This document shows positions 1 to 11,760 of a stretch of DNA of 64,000 nucleotides, piece by piece (position 1 is the stretch's first letter; each line of letters begins with the position of its first letter). The DNA lies in the NCBI GenBank assembly GCA_023313575.1, contig JAJTTP010000005.1, positions 1,364,001-1,428,000 on the forward strand, written 5' to 3'. This DNA is from Eutypella sp. D-1. Lineage: Eukaryota > Ascomycota > Sordariomycetes > Xylariales > Diatrypaceae. Made by a program: the position numbers and the translations under genes. The notes below the pieces were generated by a model. The model was not told the DNA's origin. It did not search any database and saw only the letters and a program-made list of their open reading frames with translations.

Positions 1-934
1 GCTTCAAGGGATACCAGGCCCAGGTTCCGGGTGGGTTCACTACGGGGCATGTAAAGCAGAGGTTGCCAGTCAAGGTCAGGACCAGGAGGGTGGAGTAGGT
101 AGACAGGTAGGCTCCACGGGTATGAGATAGTATATTCCAAGTGCGGTTGACGTACACCATCGATATGCAATATGGTCATGTAATCTCCCACTTGGAGGTG
201 CTAATTCAAACCCGATGAACGAGATGATGGTGGAGTTCTGGTTGTTCTTTCCCGTCTCCTGTCCCCCCTTTCTTAAGTATTGCTTTTCCATTTCCGATTT
301 AGGTAGGGCCGACCGTGTACCTGGACCTCCAGTATAAGTGCTGTCAAAGGCCGGGGCGGCCCAGGATTGGACAGCAGAACTCGGAGGACTCAACATTCCC
401 CCCCCCCCCCCCTAATCAATCCCCACTTGATTGGGATTCCCGAAGCGAGCAATAATTCGCACGCAATCCATCAGGACCACTTTATACTCAGCGCTCCACC
501 GACGGCAAAGTAAATCTATCTCCTTGCCCATTCTACGTTGCATCACCCCTCATTGTAAAAATAACTGTTCGGACTTTTCTTGGGTACTTTACCCTTTGCT
601 TAGTACAGACCCGCAAGGTGGTGCATGTAAGCCCCCTGCATATAGCCTACAGCGTGCGGGTGATGGGCTTAATAGGCCAATCAGACGCCGGCTTGTCCAT
701 GCAAGTAACTGCAGTTGGTTCTTTCGATGGGCTCGGTGACAAGCCAAGAGCGCCCTCACTTGTAGCCAGCTTGTTACCGAAGATTCCCTCTGCGTCCTTT
801 GAATGGTTAGGACATGTACGTATTTAACACTGGCCATTCTCACTGAGTTCGACATTGGCGCTTGAGAGCTCATTGGTTGACTATTCGAATTATTGACCAG
901 CGGATTTTGTCTTATATGTCGTAAATCCATTCAG
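1..934. other. Upstream intergenic region
   Basis: No gene is supported here. Both strands hold only short overlapping reading frames without recognisable protein sequence. The stretch ends at the start codon of the large CorA-like gene and presumably holds its promoter and leader. A run of 15 cytosines lies at 398-412. Confidence 0.5.
398..412. repeat. Poly-C homopolymer run (15 nt)
   Basis: Fifteen consecutive C residues in non-coding sequence. Such runs are prone to slippage and sequencing error, so the exact length is uncertain. It has no visible relation to a gene. Confidence 0.9.
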
Positions 935-3900
935 ATGGATAACGAAGAACACGACTCTCCTCACTACGAAGGGGACAGAGAAAGCTATTTTACTGAAGGC
1001 ATTTCTCGAAATGTGAAATCTGAGGTCTCTTACGAACGCGATCCTCTAAATGAAGAGCAGGGTAGAGAAAACTTCTCAACCGAGGGCGCTCCTGGGAGCA
1101 GAAAATCTGAATTTTCCTACGAACATATCCCTCCTCTAGAAGAGTGGAATGAAGAAATCCATTCCGATGAGGATGGTTCTAGGGGTGCGAGACCCAAGTT
1201 CTCTTCCGATCATGATGCTCTTCGTGAGGAACGAGATAGAGATAGAGAAAGAGATTCCAACGAAAGCGGTTTTAGGAGCGCAGGGTCCGGGTTCTCTTAC
1301 AACCCACCTCGCTCGTACTACACACGAAAGACTAAAAAAGGTACGATAACATCGAGAGTAGGACAACCGCGCCCGCTAACTTGTATAGTTATAACCAGAA
1401 GATGGGTGTACGATTCACCTATCAATTCTCTGGTTTCAGTCTTACCAGAAGATTCGGTGAGCCAATCAAACCGCAAGAGAAGGAGGAGACGGAAAGGCAA
1501 GCAACCAGCCGGACGCCCTAGGAGAAGAAAAGCTTCGCTACCCAATGGACCTAACATAGCAACTTATAATGATAATGTTGAGGGCCCCTCCAATGCTGCT
1601 GAGAATTTTAGAAGGCCACCACCACCTGATGATACCGAGTATCCAGTGCCATTCTATGAACGACCTCCCATAAGACCTAACCTTCCTAGGCGCCGCAGAT
1701 TTCCAGGACGAAACAGGAGAGAGGACTCGGAAATGGGCGAGTTCCCAAGAGATAGGTCATGGCAAGATAACCACTCAGTTCTGAATGATCCATCGCCGTC
1801 ACCACGACGTGACAGAGTTGCGGCTCTTTCACAGAGTACCAACCCATTCTTGAGAGACAAGAAGTGGGTAGATCATGCTTTTATGGAAGTTATGAGTGAT
1901 CCCTCGCAGCCTTGGCCACCACCAGGACAAGACAAAGTTATGGAACCTTCACTGAAGGGCGACCCAGTTGTCGACAAGCGAAAAGGGCCGAATGACGTTC
2001 ATAGAGACAATAAAACTACTGTTGAAAGCTTGAAGGCAGCGGGCCGTACAGCGTCGGTCGTGTGGCAGCAAACAATACCAAGGTTAACCACGCCGGATGA
2101 TACATTGCTTCCTGCCTGGTCGACAGTGGAATGCAATATCGGCAACGGCCAAGTCTCCGAGCTCACTCGAATCTTCTCGGCTGAGAATTATCGTGATATT
2201 TTAGGCGAGAGTTTTACCTCTGTGTATCGAGCGGGTCCTCCCCCAAGACACGAGATGCACGCCGAGGAATTCTATCCTATCACATGGCTGTGAGGTTTCA
2301 CCATTTTAGATCCCAATTGTCTGTCTACAATCTAATTTCGTTATAGTCACGTTCAAGGGGAAAATATAACTCTAAGTCTTCTTGGGGTAAGTGTATGGGT
2401 AACTCGTTAATTCTGGCTGCTAACTGTTCTCTGCACAGAATCTGGTCGCTTCTTGCCCATACATAAGCACTGAAAGTGCTACCTCATGTTTTAAGCTTCT
2501 GGGCGACATTTCTAAAGACATGGAGTTGAACAAGCGATCAGGTATAGAGCCAGGATTTGTTAGACGCTATGATGGACGGAATCACATGGGGCCAGGTTCT
2601 GCTACATTCATCATAGCGCCTTACCTATCCCTCAGCGACTCCCTTTCTTTACAGAAAGGGAGTCGCGCAGAATATTCCGATGCGCAACGCGTCAAGGCGC
2701 TCTCACAGGTATTGTACGACTATGATGACGACCAGCCCACCTCTTCTCTACTGAAGCCGAAGCCGAAGCTGCTTCAGTTTCGACCAATATACGTAGCTCA
2801 GGTTTGGTTTTTATTGCTGGATCCTTGTTAGTGTCCCCCTGCACGATATTGAATTTTGTACTGAGAAAGGCTAGGTGTCGTGGTGAGTCTCGGCTCTTTG
2901 TCATTTACAGAGCTTACTGGCCGCGTAATGGAAGTCGAGACGGTCCGCACTGCGAGCGGGCATCGCCTAGAACCGGAAATCGACAGACTGGAGCACCAAC
3001 CTATACGGTTCCCGAACATCGAAAGTGGTCAAAATCCCAAAGTGGAAGACTGGCTGCAGAACCGGCTTGTTGATGAAGACGAAGGGGATACACCCCATTC
3101 AGAAGTTTCAGCACGATCCGAAGTCTCGTCTCACTCAGTACAGCCGGGGCCTATGAACTCATTGGTCAAGTACCGTAAACCTGAACCAGTGGCGATACGG
3201 CGGGAGCAACCTATTACAGTCTGGAATATCCAGTCAGAGACTTTGCTCAGGGGTGCTTACAATGCCTACTCAACATCCGAGGAAGAATATGATTATGATA
3301 GTCAGGTAACCTTCACAAAGTCTTATAGGAAAGTGTTATTACATGGGCCATATGCTGATTTTACAATGAGCTTAGGTTGATAGATTTTCAAATGCCAGAT
3401 ACTATCCGTCAGACTGTACTGAGCCAGATCAAGACCCTCGAAGTCCGTCAGAGAATTCTTCTAAAGAAAGCATGGATTCAAATCCCATCAGTGGTGGGAC
3501 AACCGGAGTGAAGATGGATCAAGCCAGTCAACCCGGTGGAAACCCTTACAACGATGGTGCACCGTCAAAGAACTCGATAAATGCGCCTGGCAGAATTCAA
3601 TTTGACGTTCCAGAATCAAAAGGTCTAAATAATGCACCATCATCGTCTGGTCTTTCGAGGAAAGTGGACAATGTTTACGGAGGACTACGGGCGAACGTGA
3701 ACCAAAGTGCTGCCCCTACAATTACTGCTGATATGCGGGTGCAAGCTCGGACGACCCCTTTCCTTCCATTTTTCTTCTGGGTACGCGCTGTCAAGATCGA
3801 GCACGATAACGAAGATCTGGCCCTAGAAGTAAACAGAAGGCTTGTTACTAGAGTTTTGACCAAAGTTCACAGATCGCTATGCAAGTCAAGCCCCTACCTT

Positions 3901-6034
3901 TATGTCTACTCGCATGAGTGTACCACAGATGATTGCTTAGCTCGGCATCCATATTTAAATAAGTCAGCGTTAAGGGTTAGGCCGACTGAGCCTTCCCCCA
4001 GTGATCAGCCAGAGGATATCTCTGGATCAAAGAACTCAGGGCAGGAGACCGGATCCCCGAATGAGGAGCAGACAAACAACGTCCCTAAACCCGGCAAAAA
4101 AGTTACCTTTAGAGTACCTGAATCCAAGGCGAAGAAGAGGATAAGGCTATACTTTCGCTCTGGTAACTATGGGGTGAACAAGCTTGCCGCCAATTCGCTT
4201 ACGCTGACGCCCGCCCTGGTCTCCCGCTACCCATCCACAAATCACTTCGTGCAGGATCCTCAAACACTAGTCGACCATAGTTCAATGGAAAGGCTACTTC
4301 ATGCATTCTATATTGAGTCTTACGAGCTGATACGGTTGTTCGCATTTCCGGAAGTATTTTCCGACCACGAAGTAATACGAAGATATTGGGGATCCTTTGA
4401 AACTATTACAAGGGCAAGTAATGCATGTTGCCACATCTCTAAACCCGACTAACTTGTGTTAGCAAGCCGAACTATCATTCACTCTACACACCCCCGAAAC
4501 GACACAGTTTTGGTCTGTTGTGGGGGAAGAAATGCCCGGGCATCTCGAAAGGGCAGATTCGTCTCAAGGCTGTGCGCGGGGGCAGTGCCAGGTGAACTGC
4601 TTCGGTTCAATGCAGAAGGCCCTTGAGCACCTGCACTCCCACACAGGTCTTACTCAACATGAATTCGTGAGCCCTCATGATGATCCTTGTGTTGTATGGC
4701 TTACTGCGCATCACAAGTGGTCTTCCGACCGCTGGGTATCCACAATTAGGCCCCTCATCGATAAACTCCGCGAATGTGCCAGGGAGATGCGATCGAGAGC
4801 AACTCAGATTGGTATGATCTACCCAGGAGTCGCGGATGATGGCTCGGGCACAAGAAAACACAATTTACCCAAGAGCCTTGTTGAAGCATTTGAGACCATC
4901 ATCATCCTATACCAGACTACGGCTTCATACCTTACAAGGTGTAACGCTTCTATTTCCGACTCCTCCTTTTTTCCAAGAAGTCCGAGCGCGGGATGGGACT
5001 TCTTAGACCTGGAAACGAAATTCACGGAGCAGTTTAACAAGTATACTGCCAAGTTGGACCAATGTCTCGCGGACGCCCATAGGCACGCCGTAGTGTGGAA
5101 CTCGGTTGACAATCAGCCAGATGGGTTTGGCCTGAAGCAGGTTGGGCTTGAATTTCTCCTGACAGGTACTCTAGAGGCTCTCCAGTGTAGACCATTGGAA
5201 GACGGTGGAACCAGGGGCGAACTGATGGACGTTTTCAAAGAACGCACATCGCGCCTGCGATTCTTGACCCGTGCGAAGCCATCGAAGATACTCTTTATGG
5301 AGATCAACTCGCTGGAGACGGACCTTGATGCCCTTCTCCATCTCACTGATTGCCAGGTTCGTATGCTGGAGAAGACCAGAGAGGCTTTCGATCCGGAATC
5401 GTCAGAGGAAACACCATCATATCGCCTGGATACATTTGATAGAGAAGCAAGCATAATCCGTGACCTGAAGAGTCGACTCCAAGCCAGGGAGACCGAAATA
5501 GCGCAGCTCCAACGACAGGCCAGCCGGCTGCGCTCGCAGGTGATGCAGGCGATTGATGTCCTGGAGGAGGGCCACGTCAAGGCTATCAGGGCCTTCACAG
5601 TAGTTACTCTTTTCTTCCTCCCGCTGTAAGACATCCTCACCCATGACATGACTTCATGGCTAGTCTATCTAACGACCCTCCGTCCACTTTCTAGATCATT
5701 CCTGACAAGCTTCATGGGCATGAACACGGCCGACATCCGCGACATGGAATACCGCAGCAACTTGTTCTGGGGCATTGCCATCCCGTTCACTGCCTTCGTC
5801 GTCGGCCTGGCGCTCCTGTACGGGTACAAGTGGGACCTCATCGTGGAACGCATCTCGCAGCTGCGCAGGCCCCAGGCGGCAGCGGCGCCCCTGACCCAGT
5901 CTTACGTGGATAACTGGTCTAACGACTGGAGGGCGAATATGAAAGTACCGCATGCGCCGGACTTGAATCCTAAACGGAGTTGGCCGGCGGCAGAGGAACT
6001 TGCTATGCGATTGCGGAGACGGATTCCCCGGTAG
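935..6034 (+). CDS. Large CorA-like membrane protein with a long disordered N-terminal part
   Basis: Seven exons: 935-2289, 2347-2386, 2439-2826, 2875-3305, 3376-4413, 4463-5625 and 5695-6034. They total 4755 nt, exactly 1585 codons (1584 residues). Five introns are GT-AG; the one at 4414-4462 starts with GCAAGT, a GC-AG intron. The ATG at 935 is the first in the open frame. Roughly the first 450 residues are charged, low-complexity sequence. The middle holds the pattern VAQVWFLLLD, which resembles the soluble part of fungal CorA-like proteins. A coiled-coil-like stretch (RLQARETEIAQLQRQ) precedes two C-terminal membrane segments. The first ends FLPLSFLTSFMGMN, so a GMN triplet like the CorA signature is present; the second is WGIAIPFTAFVVGLALLYGY. 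CorA proteins carry Mg2+ at membranes; transport by this fungal branch is not established. Exon 3 to 4 is the least secure junction. Confidence 0.82.
4414..4462 (+). other. GC-AG intron in the CorA-like gene
   Basis: The intron starts GCAAGT after AGG and ends TTAG, with a branch-like GACTAAC about 10 nt before the acceptor. Using the nearby GT four bases further on would put the next exon in a frame that soon stops. The GC donor keeps phase 0 and continues into the frame that encodes the conserved C-terminal half. Confidence 0.72.
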
Positions 6035-6881
6035 TGCCCCCGTTGAAGGCACGATGTTCCTGCGTGACACTACGTAGATAGACTTACCTAAGTACATAGA
6101 TGTTTGCTGAAGGCTATAAGAGGCCCCTGTGTTAGAGTTAAAGCGAAATAGGGGGTTAAACTTACCGGTAATGCAAATGGACCTTACCTAAGTACGTAAG
6201 TGGGAACCGGGCCTGCGGTTGTAGGGACGGAGTGTATTTCGTCAGATCTGTTCTGTGGCTTGCGCTGCCGATTCAATCAGTAAGTACTTAGGTACTGCTA
6301 GTTAAGTACCTCTGTATTTCGTTGATTGGGGGTGGCTAGTGTGTTCTTAGCTTCGCATGCCGTCACTCCCCACCAACACGACACTGGGGCAAAAAGTAGG
6401 ACAATAAATTTCGCGTAAAGTAGCAGCATATATACCTGGTCCTCGATCAATACACGCTAATTAAACTGTCACTCTTTACCTAACCCCGGGCCATTGATGT
6501 ACAAAGTACCCTGAAGAGGAGCTCTGGCCTCTCTTAAGAGGTACCTAGGTAACCTGTAACCTTGTAACCTGGAAACTGCAAGTATGGACACTAACACTAG
6601 GCACCGCCATCTTCTTCTAAGTTGCGACGTCCCTCTTCTTCCACTCTTCTAGGCAACACAATTCCCGTGATAATCCCCAACCTCAGAAGCTATCGCCTAC
6701 ATGATACCGTCGTTGAACTAAACAACACAGTAATGTGTCCTACAGCGCGTTTTCATCACGCTTACTGAACAACAGAGTCCGACACGTGCAAAGTACAAGT
6801 GTCCATCCACTGGGAAGAACGATAATCTCGTCGAGTACTTTGTCCATTTTTGGCCGTGCGCGCCTCCAACGATCGTCAGCC
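6035..6881. other. Intergenic region with TACCTAAGTA-type motifs
   Basis: No gene is seen. Short palindromic variants of TACCTAAGTA or TACCTAGGTA occur near 6086, 6186, 6290 and 6542. The 3' part presumably contains the VPS35 promoter and leader. Confidence 0.5.
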
Positions 6882-9800
6882 ATGTCGACGACTCCAGGTC
6901 CCGCCGAGGATCAGGCGAGGTTACTCGAAGATGCCCTGGTCGCCGTCCGACAACAGACTGTAATGATGCGAAAATGCCTCGATACTCCCGGAAAGCTTAT
7001 GGATGCCCTCAAGTGCTGGTATGTTTTAATTCCTTGAGCGACAATGCCCTCCCCTCTGCCCTGTGCACGAATGTCATCATGTCATTTGCTTATCTTGCCT
7101 ATCTTGCCTATACCGCCCCTCCCCTCTCCTCCCTTGCTTCCTTCCTGTCCCTCATCTCCTATCCACGCTCAGAAGTTGCATTCTGTCACCCCAAATTCCA
7201 TAACTATGTAACTATGCCTAACAGTCAATATTTACGACACACGAATAGCTCGACCCTGGTATCGGAACTGCGCACGAGCAGTTTAGGCCCTAAACAATAC
7301 TACGAACTATACATGGCCGTCTTCGATGCAATGCGCTACCTCTCTGTCCATCTTAAGGAGAACCACCCTCATAACCACCTCGCCGATCTTTACGAACTCG
7401 TCCAGTATGCCGGGAATATCATTCCTCGACTATACCTTATGATTACCGTCGGAACCGCCTACATGTCCATACCCGATGCGCCCGTCAAGGAATTAATGAA
7501 GGACATGATGGATATGAGCCGTGGCGTCCAGCATCCAATTCGCGGTCTGTTCTTGCGGTACTACTTGTCTGGCCAAGCGAGGGATCACCTGCCTAGCGGT
7601 GACAGTGACGGACCTGAAGGGAACCTGCAGGATTCCATCAATTTCATTCTTACCAACTTCGTCGAGATGAATAAGCTATGGGTGCGCCTGCAACACCAGG
7701 GTCACTCGAGAGAACGGGAACAACGCACGAAGGAGCGCAAGGAACTACAACTTCTGGTCGGCAGCAACATCGTTCGGCTGAGTCAATTGGTGGATCTGGA
7801 GTCTTACAAGAACGGAATTTTGGGACCTCTACTTGAACAAGTAGTGCAGTGTCGGGATGTCTTGGCGCAAGAGTATCTTCTCGAGATCATCACACAGGTC
7901 TTCCCCGACGAGTTCCATTTGCATACCCTGGACCAATTTCTTGCTGCCGTGTCGAGGCTAAATCCACATGTCAACGTGAAAGCGATTGTCATTGGGCTCA
8001 TGGACAGACTCTCCGCCTACGCCGAGAGGGAAGCCCAAGAGGGGGAGTCAGAAGATCGTGCGAAGCTGGAGCAAGATGCTCTGGCTGAGCTATTGGAAAA
8101 GGTCCGTTTAGCCAAGGAACAACAGGAGTCTAAGCCACCTGCGGCAGAACCTACAGAGGATGCGAATGGCGAGACTTCGAACGGGGAACCCGCGGAGCCC
8201 CCCCCTGCCGAACCCGATACTGCACCGGAGGAGACGGCCCAATCTACTGCGGAGACTGGAACCGAAGCCGAGGCCGAGACTGCGGGCGAGGAAGGCGAGA
8301 AATCAGCGGAGTCGAAAAAACAACGTGGTATACCAAACAACGTCAAGCTATACGAAGTCTTTTTCGAGCAGGTCAACAATCTTGTCAACGCCCAACGCCT
8401 CCCTATTCAGGATACCGTTGCATTACTAGTATCCTTGACGAATCTGGCCCTCAATATCTATCCCGGACGACTAGACTATGTCGACCAGGTTCTTGAGTAT
8501 GCTAACCGTAAAGTCAAGGAGCATGCAAACAGTGCCGACTTGCATTCTCCGCCGGCACAGCAAAGTCTTTTAGCGCTTCTCCTCGCCCCTATCAAGCGAT
8601 ACGTCTCACTTTTTACCGCCTTGTCTCTCCCGACATTCGTTGTACTCTTTCAGTCGCAGACGTATCCGACTAGGAGAGCTGTTGCCGGCGAGGTTGCTAA
8701 GAGCCTCATCCGGGACCAGATTCGTATAACAACGACAACACAATTGGAGAACGTGCTGGAAGTGCTCAAAGTATTAATCAAAGAGGGCTCGCAAGCACCC
8801 GCGGGATACCCGGGCGGTCCTCAGCGGAGGGCCATGGAGACAGACGAGACCCTCGAGGAGCAGGGCTGGCTCGCAAGAATTGTTCACCTCCTGGACGGAG
8901 AGGATAACGACACGCAGTTCCGACTCCTGCAGATGACCCGCAAAGCCTATGCAGAGGGAAACGAGCGGATTCGGACGACGACCCCACCGCTCATGACAGC
9001 CGGCATGAAATTGGCGCGCAGATTCAAGGCTCGCGAGCACTACGAAGACAACTGGGAGACCCAATCCAGTGCGCTATTCAAATTCATGCACTCCGCAATA
9101 TCTGCGCTCTATGCTAGGGTAAATAGTGCGGGGGCGGCCGAACTCGCACTGCGACTCTTCTGTGCTTGCGGCCAGGTCGCGGACCAGGTCGGCTTCCAAG
9201 AGATCGCGTACGAATCGTTCGCGCAGGCATTCACGGTGTATGAGGAGGCCATCTCGGACTCGAAGGCTCAGTTCCAAGCCGTCTGCGTCGTTGCCAGCGC
9301 TCTCCACCAGACGAGAAATTTTGGCAAGGAGAACTACGACACGCTCATTACGAAATGCGCTCTGCACGGGAGCAAGCTTCTGAGAAAGCCCGACCAATGC
9401 CGGGCGGTATACCTGGCTAGCCACCTCTGGTGGGCCACGCCTATTCCTGCCACTAACGAGACGGATGAAGGGGTGAGTCGTCGCTGCAACATTGTCGACG
9501 AACGAAGCTAACGTATGTGATAGCTATACCGAGACGGTAAGAGAGTGCTCGAATGCCTCCAACGTGCTCTTCGTGTCGCGGACTCCTGCATGGAGTCGAC
9601 GACGTCGGTTGAGCTATTCGTGGAGATTTTGGATCGATATGTGTATTACTTCGACCAGGCCAACGAATCTGTAAGTCTCGTTTCATCCCTTTCGCCCCTG
9701 CCCCACTCTCGATTCGCTTGCATGCTCACATCCATTCCAGGTTACGACCAAGTATATCAACGGCCTGATCGAGCTCATCCACTCCAATATCGGGCAGCAG

Positions 9801-9902
9801 GACTCATCGAATATCGAGAGCAGCAAACGGCATTTCAAGCACACCCTCGACAACATTGCATCGAGGCAATATGAAGGCGTCGTTCTGACCCCGCCCAAAT
9901 GA
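6882..9902 (+). CDS. VPS35: Vacuolar protein sorting-associated protein 35 (retromer core subunit)
   Basis: Four exons: 6882-7018, 7249-9472, 9524-9670 and 9741-9902, giving 2670 nt or 889 residues. All introns are GT-AG; the first is long (230 nt) for this window. Vps35 is the alpha-solenoid scaffold of retromer, which retrieves sorting receptors from endosomes to the Golgi. The N-terminal block is strongly Vps35-like: [18 protein letters not shown], then [15 protein letters not shown] with the PRLYL motif (about residues 105-109) that contacts Vps26. The C-terminal block [15 protein letters not shown] and [15 protein letters not shown] matches the Vps29-binding end of the family. A Glu/Pro/Thr-rich low-complexity insert sits mid-protein (about 8130-8320). 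An upstream in-frame TTG at 6735 is open, but the ATG at 6882 fits the family N-terminus better. Confidence 0.97.
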
Positions 9903-11760
9903 CCGGTTCTAGGTCCGATCCTTCATTAATTAATGACGGGAAAAGCGTTTCATCCACGAGCAAGTGAGGTCCTGCACACATTTCGGTCACCTGCCATTAT
10001 CTAGAAAGGGCTTTGGTCGCTTGGGCAATTCACCGGACGAGCATGTGAGAGAGTGGTATAGCTAGATCAAGTAGTAAATGTGCGGAAGGGCGCTGCGAAT
10101 ACGAGTGGTAGAAGTTCGGTGATGGATACGTGGTCGCAGCTATATCCCCCTTTTCTGTACATATGTATAAGGAACCAGAGACGAGATGGGGGCTGAACTC
10201 GGCAAACCCGACCGAGCGAAGTCAGTATTGCAAGGTTCATTTCCAGCCAGCCCTCAGGCTTTCGACCCCGAACTCTTGAACCTCTGGAATCCCTGGGGAA
10301 CGAGAGGGGATGGGGGTGTACGTGACAGAGATGGGGGGAGAGGAAGAATTGGGGTGGTTCCTTGGAACGGGAGTTTCAATACCTATGTGGTAGTTCATGT
10401 TCAACTTGTAGAGTAAATGATTGCGAGGGGTTGCTATTATTGTTTGGGTGTGAAAAGCAAACGGCATTTGTTGAATCCGGTGAGCTTTTCTTTTCTTTCT
10501 ATTCAGTATCTTTCTCTCTCAAAAGTGAAGACTACTTCTGAACAATCCCCCTCCCTACCTTGCCCCTGAACCCCCTTTTTTTAGCCTACATGATAGTTAC
10601 CAAAAGGTGGGAAGTGTGGCAGTGCAAATGATGACCACCAAAAGTTGCATCGGACCCTGTTTTGAAATAAAGCCCGATCCGACGTTCCGTGCTCTTTGAG
10701 CCATTACAAGTTGCCCAGACCGGGCTAACCCACAGACTTGCGTAGGCCTCCACTAGTTCTGGAAAGAAAGCTGAGATGGATCCATCCAATACCCCCAGAC
10801 AGGTAATACCTACGTATAGTTACTCGACAAAGTTCTACCAACTACATATCCGGGCCGGGTGTAGTCTGATTATGGTTTTTTTTATTGTATCCGTGTTTGT
10901 GTAAAGTGACGGACGCCCTGAATTCTCTCCTCTGTTACATACATCTTTTGAGACTTGGTATATATCACCAACCTCAGCCTCAGGCAGTACAAGTATACAT
11001 AGTTACGTTGTGTAGTACTTAGGTAACTCCCGAGGTTCCAGTGGGATACTGCATACCTAACCAACTAACCTTAAGTACGGTATTGATCTCCTAGCGAAGT
11101 AACATACAAGTTCCCCATAGTTACCTCGTAAGGGGATACATATACGTACATACGTACATACCTAAGTACATATACGCATATAGAGAGACGCATACTATTG
11201 ATTGTCTACAGTTAGGTCTAAGGTTCGTACAGTAAGTAGTATTCTCTTCATCCCCTGAAAGAACTCCCTCAACTAAACCTTACACTTGCACATAACCACT
11301 ACCACTACCATTACACCACCATCATCACCACCAGATAAATCATAGATGGCCAGGCATTTCACATCTTTCGCTTGTACCGAGTAAAATTGAACCTTACTGC
11401 TAATTCGCATCTACCGCCTTAGTCACTCTTTTTTCTTTCCTTTTCCTGCTTAACCTTTATTCGTTTGTAGTTGAACGAACACTTTACCCGCAGATTGATA
11501 ATCAATCAATCACTCGTTACTTTAATCCGTTTCATCCTCCCAAATCCACACCTAACCATCTTTATAGACCAGGCACCCGAATTTCCAAGCGAGCCCTTTT
11601 TTATTCTTTTTCTTTTTTAAAAAGAAAATTATTTACTCTTTTCGAATTACCGAATCAATGCCGACATTTCGGTGATCCGATCCTTTAAAACCCACCCCCG
11701 TCGTGACGAGCCGAAGACGAGACGAGATCGATTCGACCATAGGAAGAACCCGAACCGAAC
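9903..11760. other. Intergenic region between VPS35 and the Tre-like gene
   Basis: No convincing gene. It holds the VPS35 3' end, then AT-rich DNA with GTAC-rich variants of the TACCTAAGTA motif around 11010 and 11130-11180. A pyrimidine-rich stretch from about 11400 to 11640 lies just before the next gene, as is usual for fungal promoters and leaders. Confidence 0.5.
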
